Below, in pieces: positions 25,441-34,921 of a stretch of DNA of 64,000 nt. Source of the DNA: Rhodococcus antarcticus (GTDB lineage: Bacteria > Actinomycetota > Actinomycetes > Mycobacteriales > Mycobacteriaceae); NCBI RefSeq assembly GCF_026153295.1, contig NZ_CP110615.1, positions 1,116,001 to 1,180,000 on the forward strand, given 5' to 3'. Below the pieces are notes generated by a model that saw nothing but the letters and a program-made list of their open reading frames with translations, ran no database searches and was not told the origin of the DNA. Each line of letters opens with the position of its first letter. Position 1 is the stretch's first letter. A program made the position numbers and the translations under genes.

Positions 25441-27465
25441 GTGGCCAGTGCTCCGGACGTGCAGCGACCCAAGCTCTCGAGCGTGACCAAGCGCCTGCTG
25501 CTGGGGCGCCCGTTCCGCAGCGACAGCCTGGGCCACACGCTGCTGCCCAAGCGGATCGCGCTGCCGGTGTTCGCCTCCGACGCGATGAGCTCGGTGGCCT
25601 ACGCGCCGCAGGAGATCTTCCTGGTGCTCTCGGTCGCCGGGGTCTCGGCGGTGGCGCTGACCCCGTTCATCGGTCTCGCCGTGGCCCTGGTGATGGGCGT
25701 GGTGGTGGCCAGCTACCGGCAGAACGTGCACGCCTACCCCTCCGGCGGTGGCGACTACGAGGTGGCGACCACCAACCTCGGCCCCACCGCGGGGCTCACC
25801 GTGGGCGCGGCCCTGCTCGTGGACTACGTGCTCACGGTGGCCGTGTCGATCTCGGCCGCGGCCGAGAACATCGGCTCGGCGGTGCCGTTCATCGCCCAGC
25901 ACAAGGTGATCTTCTGCGTGTCCGCGATCGCGCTGCTCACCGCGGCCAACCTGCGCGGGGTCCGTGAGTCCGGCACCGCGTTCGCCATCCCCACCTACCT
26001 GTTCATGGGCGGCATGGCCGTGATGCTGGTGTGGGGGCTGCTGCAGACGTTGGTCCTGGGCCGCGACGTGCACGCGGAGTCGTCCGGGTTCACCCTCAGG
26101 GCCGAGGACAACCACCTGCTCGGCATCGCGTTCGTCTTCCTCATCGCCCGCGCGTTCTCCTCCGGCTGCGCCGCGCTCACCGGGGTGGAGGCCATCAGCA
26201 ACGGGGTTCCGGCTTTCACCAAGCCGAAGTCGCGCAACGCCGCCACGACGCTGCTGCTGCTGGGCACCATCGCCGTGACCCTGTTCATGGGGATCATCGT
26301 GCTGGCCCAGCAGCTCGGGGTGAAGTACGCCGAGAACCCGGCCACCCAGCTCCTCGGTGCTCCCGCGGGCTACGAGCAGAAGACACTGGTCGCGCAGCTG
26401 GCCGAGGCGGTGTTCGCCGGTTTTCCCGTCGGGTTCTTCTTCATCGCCATCGTGACCGCGCTCATCCTCGTGCTGGCGGCCAACACGGCCTTCAACGGCT
26501 TCCCCGTCCTCGGGTCGATCCTGGCCCAGGACCGGTTCCTGCCGCGCCAGCTGCACACCCGCGGCGACCGCCTCGCCTTCAGCAATGGCATCCTGTTCCT
26601 CTCCGGTGGTGCCATCGCCTTCGTGGTCGCCTTCGGCGCCGAGGTCACCCAGCTCATCCAGCTCTACATCGTCGGGGTGTTCGTCTCCTTCACCCTGAGC
26701 CAGACCGGCATGGTGCGGCACTGGACCAGGCTGCTGCGCAGCGAGACCGACCCCCGTGCCCGCTCGCACATGCAGCGCTCCCGGGTCATCAACGGTGTGG
26801 GCCTGGCCATGACGGGGACGGTGCTCGTCATCGTGCTCGTCACGAAGTTCCTGGCCGGGGCGTGGATCGCGATCGTGGCGATGACGGCGATCTTCGTCCT
26901 CATGCGGCTGATCCGGAAGCACTACGACTCGGTGGCCGAGGAGCTGGACGCCTGGGAGTGGGACGGCGTGCTCCCCAGCCGCAACCACACCATCGTGCTC
27001 GTGTCCAAGATCCACCGGCCGACGCTGCGCGCGCTGGCCTACGCCCGGGTCAGCCGGCCGGACGTGCTCGAGGCCGTCACCGTCAACGTGGACGACGCCG
27101 ACACCCGGCAACTGGTGCGCGACTGGGAGGCCCGGGGCATCCCCGTGCCGCTCAAGGTCGTGGAGTCGCCCTACCGGGAGATCACCAAGCCCGTCCTGGA
27201 CTACGTCAAGCGGGTGCGCAAGGACGCGCCGCGCGACGTGGTCACCGTGTTCATCCCCGAGTACGTCGTGGGCAAGTGGTGGGAGCAGCTGCTGCACAAC
27301 CAGAGCGCGCTGCGGCTGAAGAGCCGGCTGCTGTTCCAGCCGGGGGTGATGGTCACCAGCGTGCCGTGGCAGCTGACGTCCTCGCAGGATGCCGAGCCGC
27401 TCGACCGGGGTGGTCTGCCGCCCGGTGCGGTGCGCCGGGGCCTCGACGGCGAGTCCCGCGGATGA
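25441..27465 (+). CDS. APC superfamily transporter, KimA-like potassium importer
   Basis: This 674-residue protein has about twelve membrane helices up to residue 500 and a C-terminal cytoplasmic domain of about 160 residues (HTIVLVSKIHRPTLRAL). The N-terminus KRLLLGRPFRS and FASDAMSSVAYAPQEI closely follow Bacillus KimA (KRFLIGKPLKS, LSSDALSSVAYGPEQI as I recall it), which imports potassium. The mycobacterial homologue Rv2690c is annotated only as an APC transporter. The divergent ceoBC genes encode potassium-type regulators, which supports potassium as the cargo over amino acids. The GTG at 25441 is chosen from the TACGCT box and the N-terminal match. The stop overlaps the methyltransferase start as ATGA. 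Confidence 0.85.
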   Translation: MASAPDVQRPKLSSVTKRLLLGRPFRSDSLGHTLLPKRIALPVFASDAMSSVAYAPQEIFLVLSVAGVSAVALTPFIGLAVALVMGVVVASYRQNVHAYPSGGGDYEVATTNLGPTAGLTVGAALLVDYVLTVAVSISAAAENIGSAVPFIAQHKVIFCVSAIALLTAANLRGVRESGTAFAIPTYLFMGGMAVMLVWGLLQTLVLGRDVHAESSGFTLRAEDNHLLGIAFVFLIARAFSSGCAALTGVEAISNGVPAFTKPKSRNAATTLLLLGTIAVTLFMGIIVLAQQLGVKYAENPATQLLGAPAGYEQKTLVAQLAEAVFAGFPVGFFFIAIVTALILVLAANTAFNGFPVLGSILAQDRFLPRQLHTRGDRLAFSNGILFLSGGAIAFVVAFGAEVTQLIQLYIVGVFVSFTLSQTGMVRHWTRLLRSETDPRARSHMQRSRVINGVGLAMTGTVLVIVLVTKFLAGAWIAIVAMTAIFVLMRLIRKHYDSVAEELDAWEWDGVLPSRNHTIVLVSKIHRPTLRALAYARVSRPDVLEAVTVNVDDADTRQLVRDWEARGIPVPLKVVESPYREITKPVLDYVKRVRKDAPRDVVTVFIPEYVVGKWWEQLLHNQSALRLKSRLLFQPGVMVTSVPWQLTSSQDAEPLDRGGLPPGAVRRGLDGESRG

Positions 27466-28724
27466 GCGTCCAGGCCCTGGACTGGACCGGGCGCGAGCTC
27501 GACCTCGAGCTGGGCGCGGTGGGCCACGGTGGCTTCTGCGTGGCCCGCCACGAGGGGCGGGTGGTCTTCGTCCGCCACGGGCTGCCGGGGGAGCGGGTGC
27601 GGGCCGCGATCACCGAGGACCGGGGCGGCTCGTTCTGCCGGGCCGACGCCGTGGAGGTGCTGTCCGCCTCGGCCGACCGCGTGGTGCCCCCCTGCCCGGT
27701 GGCCGGACCGGGCGGGTGCGGTGGCTGCGACTTCCAGCACGCCCGCCTGCCCGCGCAGCGCCGGCTCAAGGCCGAGGTGGTGGCCGAGCAGCTGCGCCGC
27801 CTGGGTGGGCTCACCACCACCGCGGAGGACGTGGTGGTGGAGGAGCTGCCCGGCGGGGCCGACGGTCTCGGCTGGCGCACCCGCCTGAGGCTCGCCGTGG
27901 GGCGTGACGGACGCACCGGGCTGCACGTGCACCGCAGCTCGACGGTGATCCCGCTGGCCGACTGCCCGCAGGCCGTGCCCGGCACGCTCGACGGCGTGGC
28001 CGACCGCACCTGGTCCCCGGGGGCGGAGGTGGCCGCGGTGCTCGACTCCACGGGCGCGCAGCACGTGGTGGAGCTCGTCCCCGTGGCGGACACCGACGGC
28101 CGCCGCCCTCGGCGCGGCACGAGGCCGCGGACCCGCCCGCGCGTGGTGCGCGGCTCCGGCCGGGCCGCGCAACGAGCGGGTGGGCGCGACTGGGAGGTGC
28201 TGGCCACCGGGTTCTGGCAGGGCCACACCGGGGCCGCGGACGTCTACGCCGACGTGGTGCGCGAGTGGTCCGCCGCGCCGGCCGGCGGCACCGCCTGGGA
28301 CCTCTACGGCGGGGTGGGGCTGTTCGCGTCCGTGCTGGGTGAGCAGGTGGGGCCCGACGGCACCGTGGTGTCGGTGGAGAGCTCCAAGCTCGCGACGGCG
28401 GACGGTGCGGCCGCGCTGGCCGACCTGCCGCAGGTACGGTTCGTGGTCGGCACCGTGGAGGCCGAGCTGGCCGAGCTGCCGCGCCCGGTGGACGTGGTGG
28501 TGCTCGACCCGCCGCGCAACGGGGCCGGCCGGGCCGTGGTCGAGGCGGTCGCCGGGGCCGGGCCCGCACGGGTCGTCTACGTGGCGTGCGACCCCGCCGC
28601 GCTCGGCCGCGACGTGGCCCTGCTGGCCGCGGCCGGCTACGAGCTGACGGGGCTGCGGGCCTTCGACGCGTTCCCGATGACCCACCACGTGGAGTGCATC
28701 GCCCTGTTCACGCCCGCGGTCTGA
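27462..28724 (+). CDS. TRAM domain RNA (uracil-5-)methyltransferase, TrmA/RlmD family
   Basis: This 420-residue SAM-dependent methyltransferase begins with a TRAM domain (about 5-65), followed by an iron-sulfur-type cysteine cluster (PPCPVAGPGGCGGCDF near 87). The central domain and a Rossmann domain carry DLYGGVGLF, VVLDPPRNGAG and YVACDPAALGRD, the last containing the catalytic Cys. The family methylates C5 of uracil in tRNA or 23S rRNA; which site is used here cannot be told. An Arg-rich insert (RRPRRGTRPRTRPR near 208-222) is extra to the domain core. It overlaps the transporter gene by 4 bp. Confidence 0.9.
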   Translation: MSVQALDWTGRELDLELGAVGHGGFCVARHEGRVVFVRHGLPGERVRAAITEDRGGSFCRADAVEVLSASADRVVPPCPVAGPGGCGGCDFQHARLPAQRRLKAEVVAEQLRRLGGLTTTAEDVVVEELPGGADGLGWRTRLRLAVGRDGRTGLHVHRSSTVIPLADCPQAVPGTLDGVADRTWSPGAEVAAVLDSTGAQHVVELVPVADTDGRRPRRGTRPRTRPRVVRGSGRAAQRAGGRDWEVLATGFWQGHTGAADVYADVVREWSAAPAGGTAWDLYGGVGLFASVLGEQVGPDGTVVSVESSKLATADGAAALADLPQVRFVVGTVEAELAELPRPVDVVVLDPPRNGAGRAVVEAVAGAGPARVVYVACDPAALGRDVALLAAAGYELTGLRAFDAFPMTHHVECIALFTPAV

Positions 28725-28786
28725 CGGGACGGCCCGGGGGGTCACCGGGTGGGAGCCTGAGCGGCGACGGAGGGCCGGCGGAGGGG

Positions 28787-29080
28787 TCACTCGTCGAGGG
28801 GGTCCCACAGCGCCTGGACGTTGTCGATCTCCACCGCCGGTTCCGAGCCGACCCCACGCTGCAGGAGGGCGGCGGCCGCGACCACGGCGAGCCGGCCCGG
28901 GTCCTGCACCACGCCGTGGATGGCCACCTCGGGCGAGGACCCGTCCGCGGACCGCAGGGTGGCGCCCCCGGCCAGACCGCCGGTGATGACCGCGGTGAGG
29001 TAGTCCTGGGCCAGGGCGCGGGCCCGACCCTCGTCGTGGACGGTGATGGTGAACCGCAGGGTGCCCAGGAACGTCGTCAT
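28787..29080 (-). CDS. small hypothetical protein
   Basis: This 97-residue cytoplasmic protein from an ATG at 29080 has alternating strands and helices: LRFTITVHDEGRARALAQDYL, then GATLRSADGSSPEVAIHGVVQDP and an acidic C-terminus. It has no cysteine cluster, signal or membrane helix. I recognise no family. An AGG lies about 9 bases upstream of the start. It and the DUF1990 gene form a leftward pair between the methyltransferase and dxs. Confidence 0.6.
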   Translation of the reverse strand: MTTFLGTLRFTITVHDEGRARALAQDYLTAVITGGLAGGATLRSADGSSPEVAIHGVVQDPGRLAVVAAAALLQRGVGSEPAVEIDNVQALWDPLDE

Positions 29081-29157
29081 GCGGTCGAGCCTGGCACCGG
29101 ACCCGGGTGCGGACCCGGTGAGCACGCGGCCGGTGGTCGGGGAGCGGTGTGGGCCGC

Positions 29158-29661
29158 TCAACCCACCAGCGCGGCCAGGTAGCGCCGGGCCACCAGCTGC
29201 TGGGCCGCGCGACCCAGCGGTCCGGCCAGGGCGAGCACCCGCCACGCAGGCCGCGACCACGCCTGCACCCGCCCGGTGACGGTGCCGTCCGGGGCAAGGC
29301 TGACCGTGAAGCGCTCCACGCCGTGCTCGGGGTGGCCGGGCAGCGTCGCGTAGGCGTAGCCCGCGCAGCGCGGCTCGTCGACCACCTCCACCACCCGGCA
29401 CCCGGCCCACGCCCGCAGCGGCCCCAGGCCGACTCCGAGCACCACGGTCGTGCCCAGGGTGTCCGCCCGTCCGTCGGCCTCCACGGCCACCAGGGCGTTG
29501 CGGTGGGTCACCCACGTGGCCAGGCGCTCGCGCGCCGTCTCGAACGTCGGGTCGCCCACACCGAGCACGCGCACCACGTCCAGCGTGTGGGCACCGGCGG
29601 GAGCGTGCTGCGGGTGGCGGGCGACCGCCGCGGTGAGACGGGAGGAGCGGGGGTGGTCCAC
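29158..29661 (-). CDS. DUF1990 family protein
   Basis: This protein of about 167 residues matches DUF1990: HTLDVVRVLGVGDPTFETARERLATW, then LGTTVVLGVGLGPLRAWAGCRVVEV, GYAYATLPGHPEHGVERFTV and a C-terminal RRYLAAL. The family has a START/lipocalin-like beta barrel and no assigned function. The start is uncertain. I take GTG at 29661, which begins just before the conserved block; the ATG at 29742 would add an Arg/Gly-rich leader reaching into the dxs promoter region. Confidence 0.75.
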   Translation of the reverse strand: MDHPRSSRLTAAVARHPQHAPAGAHTLDVVRVLGVGDPTFETARERLATWVTHRNALVAVEADGRADTLGTTVVLGVGLGPLRAWAGCRVVEVVDEPRCAGYAYATLPGHPEHGVERFTVSLAPDGTVTGRVQAWSRPAWRVLALAGPLGRAAQQLVARRYLAALVG

Positions 29662-29725
29662 CGACCCAGCGGACCACGGTCGGCGACGTGCCGCCAGACG
29701 GCCAGCCGGCCCGGCCGGGCCTCCG

Positions 29726-29731
29726 TAGACT
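29726..29731 (+). promoter_or_regulatory. candidate -10 box TAGACT for dxs
   Basis: TAGACT lies 46 bases before the dxs start codon, leaving room for a short leader. No -35 hexamer is recognisable. Confidence 0.35.
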
Positions 29732-29777
29732 CTCGCTGCCATCCCCGAAGACTCCCACCGGAAGGTCGTGACGGACG

Positions 29778-31742
29778 TTGTCGCTGCTGCAGAGCGTCTC
29801 CTCGCCCGCGGACCTGCGACGGCTCGACGCCGCCGAGCTCGCGCGGCTCGCGACCGAGATCCGCGAGTTCCTGGTGCAGAAGGTCTCCGCCACGGGCGGC
29901 CACCTCGGTCCCAACCTCGGCGTGGTGGAGCTCACCCTCGCCGTCCACCGGGTGTTCGACTCACCGTCGGACGCGGTGGTCTTCGACACCGGGCACCAGG
30001 CCTACGTGCACAAGATGGTCACCGGCCGTCAGGCGGGCTTCGACACGCTGCGCACCCAGGGGGGGCTGTCGGGCTACCCCAGCCGCTCCGAGAGCGAGCA
30101 CGACTGGGTCGAGTCGAGCCACGCCTCGGCCTCGCTGTCCTACGCCGACGGGCTGGCCAAGGCCTTCCAGCTGCAGGGACAGCGCCGGCACGTCGTCGCG
30201 GTGGTCGGCGACGGGGCGCTCACCGGCGGCATGTGCTGGGAGGCGTTGAACAACATCGCGGCCGGCAAGGACCGTCCGGTCGTCATCGTGGTCAACGACA
30301 ACGGCCGGTCCTACTCGCCCACCATCGGCGGCCTGGCCACGCACCTGTCGACCCTGCGCCTGCAGCCGAGCTACGAGCGGGCCCTGGCCGCCGGGCGCAG
30401 CACCGTGCAGCGGCTGCCGCTGGTCGGCAACGCGCTGTTCACGATGCTGCACGGGCTCAAGGTGGGCCTCAAGGACGCGATGAGCCCGCAGGTGATGTTC
30501 TCCGACCTCGGCATCAAGTACCTGGGACCGGTGGACGGTCACGACCAGCAGGCCGTGGAGTCCGCGCTGCGCCGCGCCAAGTCCTTCGGGGGACCCGTCA
30601 TCGTGCACGCGGTCACCCGCAAGGGCATGGGCTACGCGCCGGCGGAGAACGACGAGGCGGACCAGATGCACTCCACCGGGGTCATCGACCCGGTCACGGG
30701 CAAGGCGCTGACGCTGAAGAAGCCGAGCTGGACGTCGGTGTTCAGCTCCGAGCTCGTGGAGATCGGTGCCCGCCGCGAGGACGTCGTGGCCATCACGGCG
30801 GCCATGCCGGGGCCGACGGGGCTCAGCGCCTTCGCCGAGGCCTTCCCCACCCGGTGCTTCGACGTGGGCATCGCCGAGCAGCACGCGATGACGTCGGCAG
30901 CCGGGATGGCGCTCGGTGGGCTGCACCCGGTGGTCGCGCTGTACGCCACGTTCCTCAACCGCGCCTTCGACCAGCTCCTCATGGACGTGGCGCTGCTCCG
31001 CCAGCCCGTGACGGTGGTGCTGGACCGGGCGGGGGTCACCGGACCCGACGGCGCCAGCCACAACGGGATGTGGGACCTCTCCCTGCTGGGACTGGTCCCC
31101 GGGCTGCGGGTGGCCGCCCCGCGGGACGCCGCGACGCTGCGCGAGGAGCTCGGCGAGGCCGTGGCGGTCGACGACGGCCCCACCGTGGTGCGCTTCCCCA
31201 CCGGCGCAGTGGTCGAGAGCCTGCCGGCGCTGGAGCGGCTGCCGCACGGCGCGGACCTGCTGCACCGCCCGTCCGAGGGCGAGGCCCCCGACGTCCTGCT
31301 CGTGGCGCTGGGCTCCTTCGTGCCGCTGGCGCTGGAGACCGCGGAGCGCCTCGGTCGGCAGGGCATCGGCGTCACCGTGGTGGACCCGCGGTGGGTGCTG
31401 CCCGTCGGCGGTGACGTGCTCACCCTCGCCGCGGGGCACCGCCTCGTGCTCACCCTGGAGGACAACGGCGTGCACGGCGGGGTCGGCTCGGCGGTCTCGG
31501 CCGCGCTGCGCGCTGCTGAGGTGGACGTCCCGTGCCGCGACCTCGGTGTGCCGCAACGCTTCCTGGACCACGCGAGCCGCACCGAGGTGCTCACCGACCT
31601 CGGACTCACGGCGCGGGCGCTGTCCCGCCGGATCACGGGTTGGGTCGCGGGCATGGCGACCGACGACCCGGGAGCCGTGCCCGAGCGCGCGCACCGCGGG
31701 GACCGCCCCGTCGAGGACCGTGACGGAGCCGACGGACACTAG
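29778..31742 (+). CDS. dxs: 1-deoxy-D-xylulose-5-phosphate synthase
   Basis: This 654-residue thiamine-diphosphate enzyme joins pyruvate and glyceraldehyde 3-phosphate, the first step of the MEP isoprenoid pathway. The N-terminal domain has [25 protein letters not shown] and the ThDP/Mg motif [16 protein letters not shown]. The central transketolase domain has [16 protein letters not shown] and [18 protein letters not shown]. The C-terminal domain ends with [10 protein letters not shown] and HASRTEVL. It is full length and very close to the mycobacterial protein. The only start consistent with homologues is the TTG at 29778, which may lower expression. A 20-residue acidic tail follows the conserved end. 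Confidence 0.97.
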   Translation: MSLLQSVSSPADLRRLDAAELARLATEIREFLVQKVSATGGHLGPNLGVVELTLAVHRVFDSPSDAVVFDTGHQAYVHKMVTGRQAGFDTLRTQGGLSGYPSRSESEHDWVESSHASASLSYADGLAKAFQLQGQRRHVVAVVGDGALTGGMCWEALNNIAAGKDRPVVIVVNDNGRSYSPTIGGLATHLSTLRLQPSYERALAAGRSTVQRLPLVGNALFTMLHGLKVGLKDAMSPQVMFSDLGIKYLGPVDGHDQQAVESALRRAKSFGGPVIVHAVTRKGMGYAPAENDEADQMHSTGVIDPVTGKALTLKKPSWTSVFSSELVEIGARREDVVAITAAMPGPTGLSAFAEAFPTRCFDVGIAEQHAMTSAAGMALGGLHPVVALYATFLNRAFDQLLMDVALLRQPVTVVLDRAGVTGPDGASHNGMWDLSLLGLVPGLRVAAPRDAATLREELGEAVAVDDGPTVVRFPTGAVVESLPALERLPHGADLLHRPSEGEAPDVLLVALGSFVPLALETAERLGRQGIGVTVVDPRWVLPVGGDVLTLAAGHRLVLTLEDNGVHGGVGSAVSAALRAAEVDVPCRDLGVPQRFLDHASRTEVLTDLGLTARALSRRITGWVAGMATDDPGAVPERAHRGDRPVEDRDGADGH

Positions 31743-31776
31743 GCGCGCTCGACCTGGCCGAACCGCGTGGCGTCCG

Positions 31777-31782
31777 TACGCT
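31777..31782 (+). promoter_or_regulatory. -10 box TACGCT, leaderless start of the response regulator
   Basis: TACGCT ends 7 bases before the GTG at 31790 and no ribosome site is visible. This supports 31790 over the in-frame GTG at 31784. Confidence 0.5.
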
Positions 31783-31789
31783 GGTGGAC

Positions 31790-32452
31790 GTGCGAGTACT
31801 GGTGGTGGAGGACGAGCAGGCGCTGGCGGACGCGGTGGCGCGCGGGCTGCGGCGCGAGGGCATGGCGGTCGACGTGGCCCTGGACGGGGACACCGCCCAC
31901 GAGAAGGCGAGCGTGACCCGCTACGACGTGGTGGTGCTCGACCGGGACCTGCCGGGCATGAGCGGCGACCAGCTGTGCCGGGAGATCACGACCAACGGCG
32001 AGCTCAGCCGCGTGCTCATGCTCACCGCGAGCGGCAGCGTCGCCGACAAGGTCTCGGGGCTCTCCCTCGGGGCTGACGACTACCTCACCAAGCCCTTCGC
32101 CTTCGCCGAGCTGGTGGCCCGCGTGCGCGCCCTCGGCCGGCGGGCGACCCCTGCCACCCCCGCATCCATGGTGGTCGGCGGCGTGGAGCTCGACCCCGCC
32201 CGGCGCACCCTCACCCGCGACGGTCGCCGGATCGAGCTGACCCGCAAGGAGTTCGGCGTCCTCGAGGTGCTGATGGCCGCCCGCGGCTCGGTGGTGAGCA
32301 GCGAGGAGCTGCTGGAGCGGGTGTGGGACGAGAACGCCGATCCGTTCACCACCACCGTGCGGGTGACCGTGATGACCCTGCGCAAGAAGCTCGGCGAGCC
32401 CGGGGTGGTGGAGACCGTGGTCGGCTCCGGCTACCGGGTCGCCGTCGCCTGA
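31790..32452 (+). CDS. OmpR-family response regulator
   Basis: This 220-residue regulator has a receiver domain (1-115) with acidic residues EDE near 7-9, phospho-acceptor Asp in VVLDRDLPG near 51 and Lys in LTKPFAF near 100. A winged-helix DNA-binding domain follows (about 125-220) with ELTRKEFGVLEVL, VSSEELLERVWD and VRVTVMTLRKKLG. It pairs with the sensor kinase gene 14 bases downstream. The target genes and the signal are unknown. The pair is inserted between dxs and RNase D. Confidence 0.92.
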   Translation: MRVLVVEDEQALADAVARGLRREGMAVDVALDGDTAHEKASVTRYDVVVLDRDLPGMSGDQLCREITTNGELSRVLMLTASGSVADKVSGLSLGADDYLTKPFAFAELVARVRALGRRATPATPASMVVGGVELDPARRTLTRDGRRIELTRKEFGVLEVLMAARGSVVSSEELLERVWDENADPFTTTVRVTVMTLRKKLGEPGVVETVVGSGYRVAVA

Positions 32453-32466
32453 GCCCCCGCAGCGCC

Positions 32467-33567
32467 GTGTCCCGCCCGTCCCTGGGTCTGCGGCTGCGGC
32501 TGACCGCGCTGGCGACCGTGGTGGTCGCGCTCGCCGGTGCCCTGCTCCTGGTGCTCGGCTGGGTGCTGGCCGGGCAGGTCGCCAACGACCTGCCGGTCTC
32601 GGCGGGAGCGCCGGTGGTGGTCGACGGCGTGGTCACCGACTCCGGCGTGCTCGCGGCCACGTTGCGGGCGCAGGCCCAGTCGGCCGTGCTCAGCCGGGGT
32701 GCGCTGGCCTACCCGCTCGTGGTGGTGGCCGCCGCGCTGGTCAGCTGGGTCCTCACCGGGCGTGCGCTGCGGCCGCTGCACCGGGTCACCGCCACCGCCC
32801 GCCGGCTCTCGCAGGAGAGCCTCGACGAGCGGATCCGCCTCGACGGCCCCCGGGACGAGGTGCGGGAGCTCGCCGAGACCTTCGACACCATGCTCGACCG
32901 GCTGCAGGCCGCGTTCGACGCCCAGCAGCGCTTCGTCGCCGACGCCAGCCACGAGCTGCGCACCCCGCTGGCCGTGATGCGCACCGAGGTCGACGTGACC
33001 CTCGCCGACCCCGACGCCGACGTCGCGGAGCTGCGGCGGATGGGGGAGGTGCTGCGGGCGGCCACCGACCGGGCCGAGGCGATGGTGGCCGGACTGCTCG
33101 TGGTGGCGCGGAGCCGGGCCAGCGGGCTGGACGTGCACGAGCCGGTGGACGTGGCCGAGCTGGTGCCGGGTGCACTGGCGGCCGTCGCCGGGGAGGTGCG
33201 TGGCCGCGACCTGCGGGTCGGTACCGAGCTCGCCCCGCTGCACACCGTGGGTGATCCGGCGCTGCTCGACCGGGTGGTCGGCAACCTCGTGGAGAACGCG
33301 GTGCGGCACAACAGCGACGGCGGTTGGCTGCACGTGCGCACCGGGGCCCCGGGCCTCGTGGTGAGCTCGTCGGGAGCGGTGGTCGGCGACGTGGCCGCGC
33401 TGTTCGAGCCGTTCCACCGTGGCGGCCCGGGGCGCACCGGTCACCGGGGCTCGGGGCTGGGCCTGGCGATCGTGAGCGCGGTGGTGGCCGCGCACGGCGG
33501 GACGGTGCACGCCGAGCCCGTGGAGGGTGGCGGGCTCACCGTGACCGTGGTGCTCCCCGCCCCCTGA
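32467..33567 (+). CDS. two-component sensor histidine kinase
   Basis: This 366-residue kinase has two membrane helices (about 12-38 and 80-103) around a short extracytoplasmic loop of about 40 residues, then a HAMP domain with RALRPLHRVTATARRLS. The phospho-acceptor His is in DASHELRTPL near residue 164, the N-box is NLVENAVRHN, and the G-box is GSGLGLAIV. The region between the N- and G-boxes is short, without a clear DxGxG, so the ATP lid may be unusual. It is expected to phosphorylate the OmpR-type regulator just upstream. The GTG at 32467 is the first good start after that gene. Confidence 0.9.
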   Translation: MSRPSLGLRLRLTALATVVVALAGALLLVLGWVLAGQVANDLPVSAGAPVVVDGVVTDSGVLAATLRAQAQSAVLSRGALAYPLVVVAAALVSWVLTGRALRPLHRVTATARRLSQESLDERIRLDGPRDEVRELAETFDTMLDRLQAAFDAQQRFVADASHELRTPLAVMRTEVDVTLADPDADVAELRRMGEVLRAATDRAEAMVAGLLVVARSRASGLDVHEPVDVAELVPGALAAVAGEVRGRDLRVGTELAPLHTVGDPALLDRVVGNLVENAVRHNSDGGWLHVRTGAPGLVVSSSGAVVGDVAALFEPFHRGGPGRTGHRGSGLGLAIVSAVVAAHGGTVHAEPVEGGGLTVTVVLPAP

Positions 33568-33581
33568 GCGCCCGGGCTCCG

Positions 33582-34871
33582 TCACTCCGTGGCGGCAGGA
33601 GCCGGTTCCGCGCGCGGTGCCTCCGGCGCGCTCGCGCGCAGGGCCGGGACCAGGCCGGGCAGCAGCAGCTCGCGCTGCCACGGGCGGGCACCTCCGGCGG
33701 CCAGCGCCGCGTCCACCCCGTCCGCGTCCACCTGCTCGGGCGGGGTCCAGCACGTGCGGCGCAGCAGGTCCGGCAGCAGCAGGTTCTCCACCGGCACCCG
33801 GTGGCTCTCGCCGAGCTCGACGAGCAGGGTGCGGGCGGCGGTCAGCCGCGCGTGGGCGGCCGGGTCGCGGTCGGCCCAGCGGCTGACCGGCGGGGGGCCC
33901 TCGTGCGGAGCGGCGGTCGGGGGCAGCTGGTCCTCCGGCAGGGTGCGGGCCCGCTCCAGGGCCCCGAGCCAGGTGCGGGCCTGCTTGCGCTGCATGCGAC
34001 CGCCGAACACCTTCAGGGTGGTGAGCCCGCCGACGTCGGTGGGGTCGGCCCGGGCCGCGTCGGCGATCGCGGAGTCCGGCAGCACCCGGCCGGGAGCGAT
34101 GTCGCGGCTCGCGGCCAGGGCGTCGCGGGTCTGCCAGAGCTCCCGCACGGCCGCGAGCTGGCGCGGCCTGCGCAGGGTGTGGATCCCGGAGGTGCGCCGC
34201 CAGCGGTCCGGCTTCGGGGCCGGTGGGCCGGCGAGGCGCACGTGCTCGAACTCCTGACGGGCCCACTCCGCCTTGCCCTGCTCCGCCAGCTCGACCACCA
34301 GGGCCTCGCGCAGCTCCAGCAGCACCTCCACGTCCAGCGCGGCGTAGACCAGCCAGTCCGCGGGCAGCGGCCGGCTCGACCAGTCAGCGGCGCCGTGGCC
34401 CTTCTGCAGCCCCAGGCCGAGCACGTTCTCCACCATCGCGGCCAGACCGACCCGCTCGTGGCCGAGCAGCCGTCCGGCGAGCTCGGTGTCGAACACCGAC
34501 GCGGGGTGCAGACCCAGCTCGGCCAGGCACGGCAGGTCCTGGCTGGCGGCGTGCAGCACCCACTCGGGACCGTCCAGGGCGGCCGCCAGCGGGCCCATCG
34601 CGCCGGCGGTGGGGATGGGGTCGACGAGGAACGAGCCGGCGCCCGCCCGCCGCAGCTGCACCAGGTACGCCCGTGCGGAGTAGGTGAAGCCGCTGGCGCG
34701 CTCGGCGTCCAGCGCGACGGGTCCGGTGCCGGCGGCCAGGCGCCCGGAGGCCTCGGCCAGGGCGGCGGCGGTGGTGGTGACCGGTGGGACGCCGTCGGCG
34801 GGGACGAGCAGCGGGGTCGTGGACGGCGCGTCGTCGGCCGAGGCGGGGGCGGGGGTGTCGTCGTCAGGCAC
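33582..34871 (-). CDS. ribonuclease D-like 3'-5' exonuclease with HRDC domain
   Basis: This 429-residue protein has a DEDDy exonuclease domain (about 30-205): ALDAERASGF supplies Asp/Glu, ASQDLPCL the second Asp, and YAALDVEVL the final Asp with the preceding Tyr. An HRDC domain follows (about 230-300, QLAAVRELWQTRDALA). The protein likely trims stable RNA 3' ends. It corresponds to Rv2681. The C-terminal 120 residues form a second HRDC-like helical region and an Ala/Pro-rich tail. The GTG at 34871 has TAGGGT 6 bases upstream. Confidence 0.9.
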   Translation of the reverse strand: MPDDDTPAPASADDAPSTTPLLVPADGVPPVTTTAAALAEASGRLAAGTGPVALDAERASGFTYSARAYLVQLRRAGAGSFLVDPIPTAGAMGPLAAALDGPEWVLHAASQDLPCLAELGLHPASVFDTELAGRLLGHERVGLAAMVENVLGLGLQKGHGAADWSSRPLPADWLVYAALDVEVLLELREALVVELAEQGKAEWARQEFEHVRLAGPPAPKPDRWRRTSGIHTLRRPRQLAAVRELWQTRDALAASRDIAPGRVLPDSAIADAARADPTDVGGLTTLKVFGGRMQRKQARTWLGALERARTLPEDQLPPTAAPHEGPPPVSRWADRDPAAHARLTAARTLLVELGESHRVPVENLLLPDLLRRTCWTPPEQVDADGVDAALAAGGARPWQRELLLPGLVPALRASAPEAPRAEPAPAATE

Positions 34872-34877
34872 CCAACG

Positions 34878-34883
34878 ACCCTA
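34878..34883 (-). promoter_or_regulatory. -10 box TAGGGT, leaderless start of the RNase D gene
   Basis: TAGGGT on the minus strand ends 6 bases before the GTG at 34871. Confidence 0.45.
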
Positions 34884-34921
34884 CGACCTGCCGGGACGGC
34901 ATCGGGGAGGCCGGACCGCGG

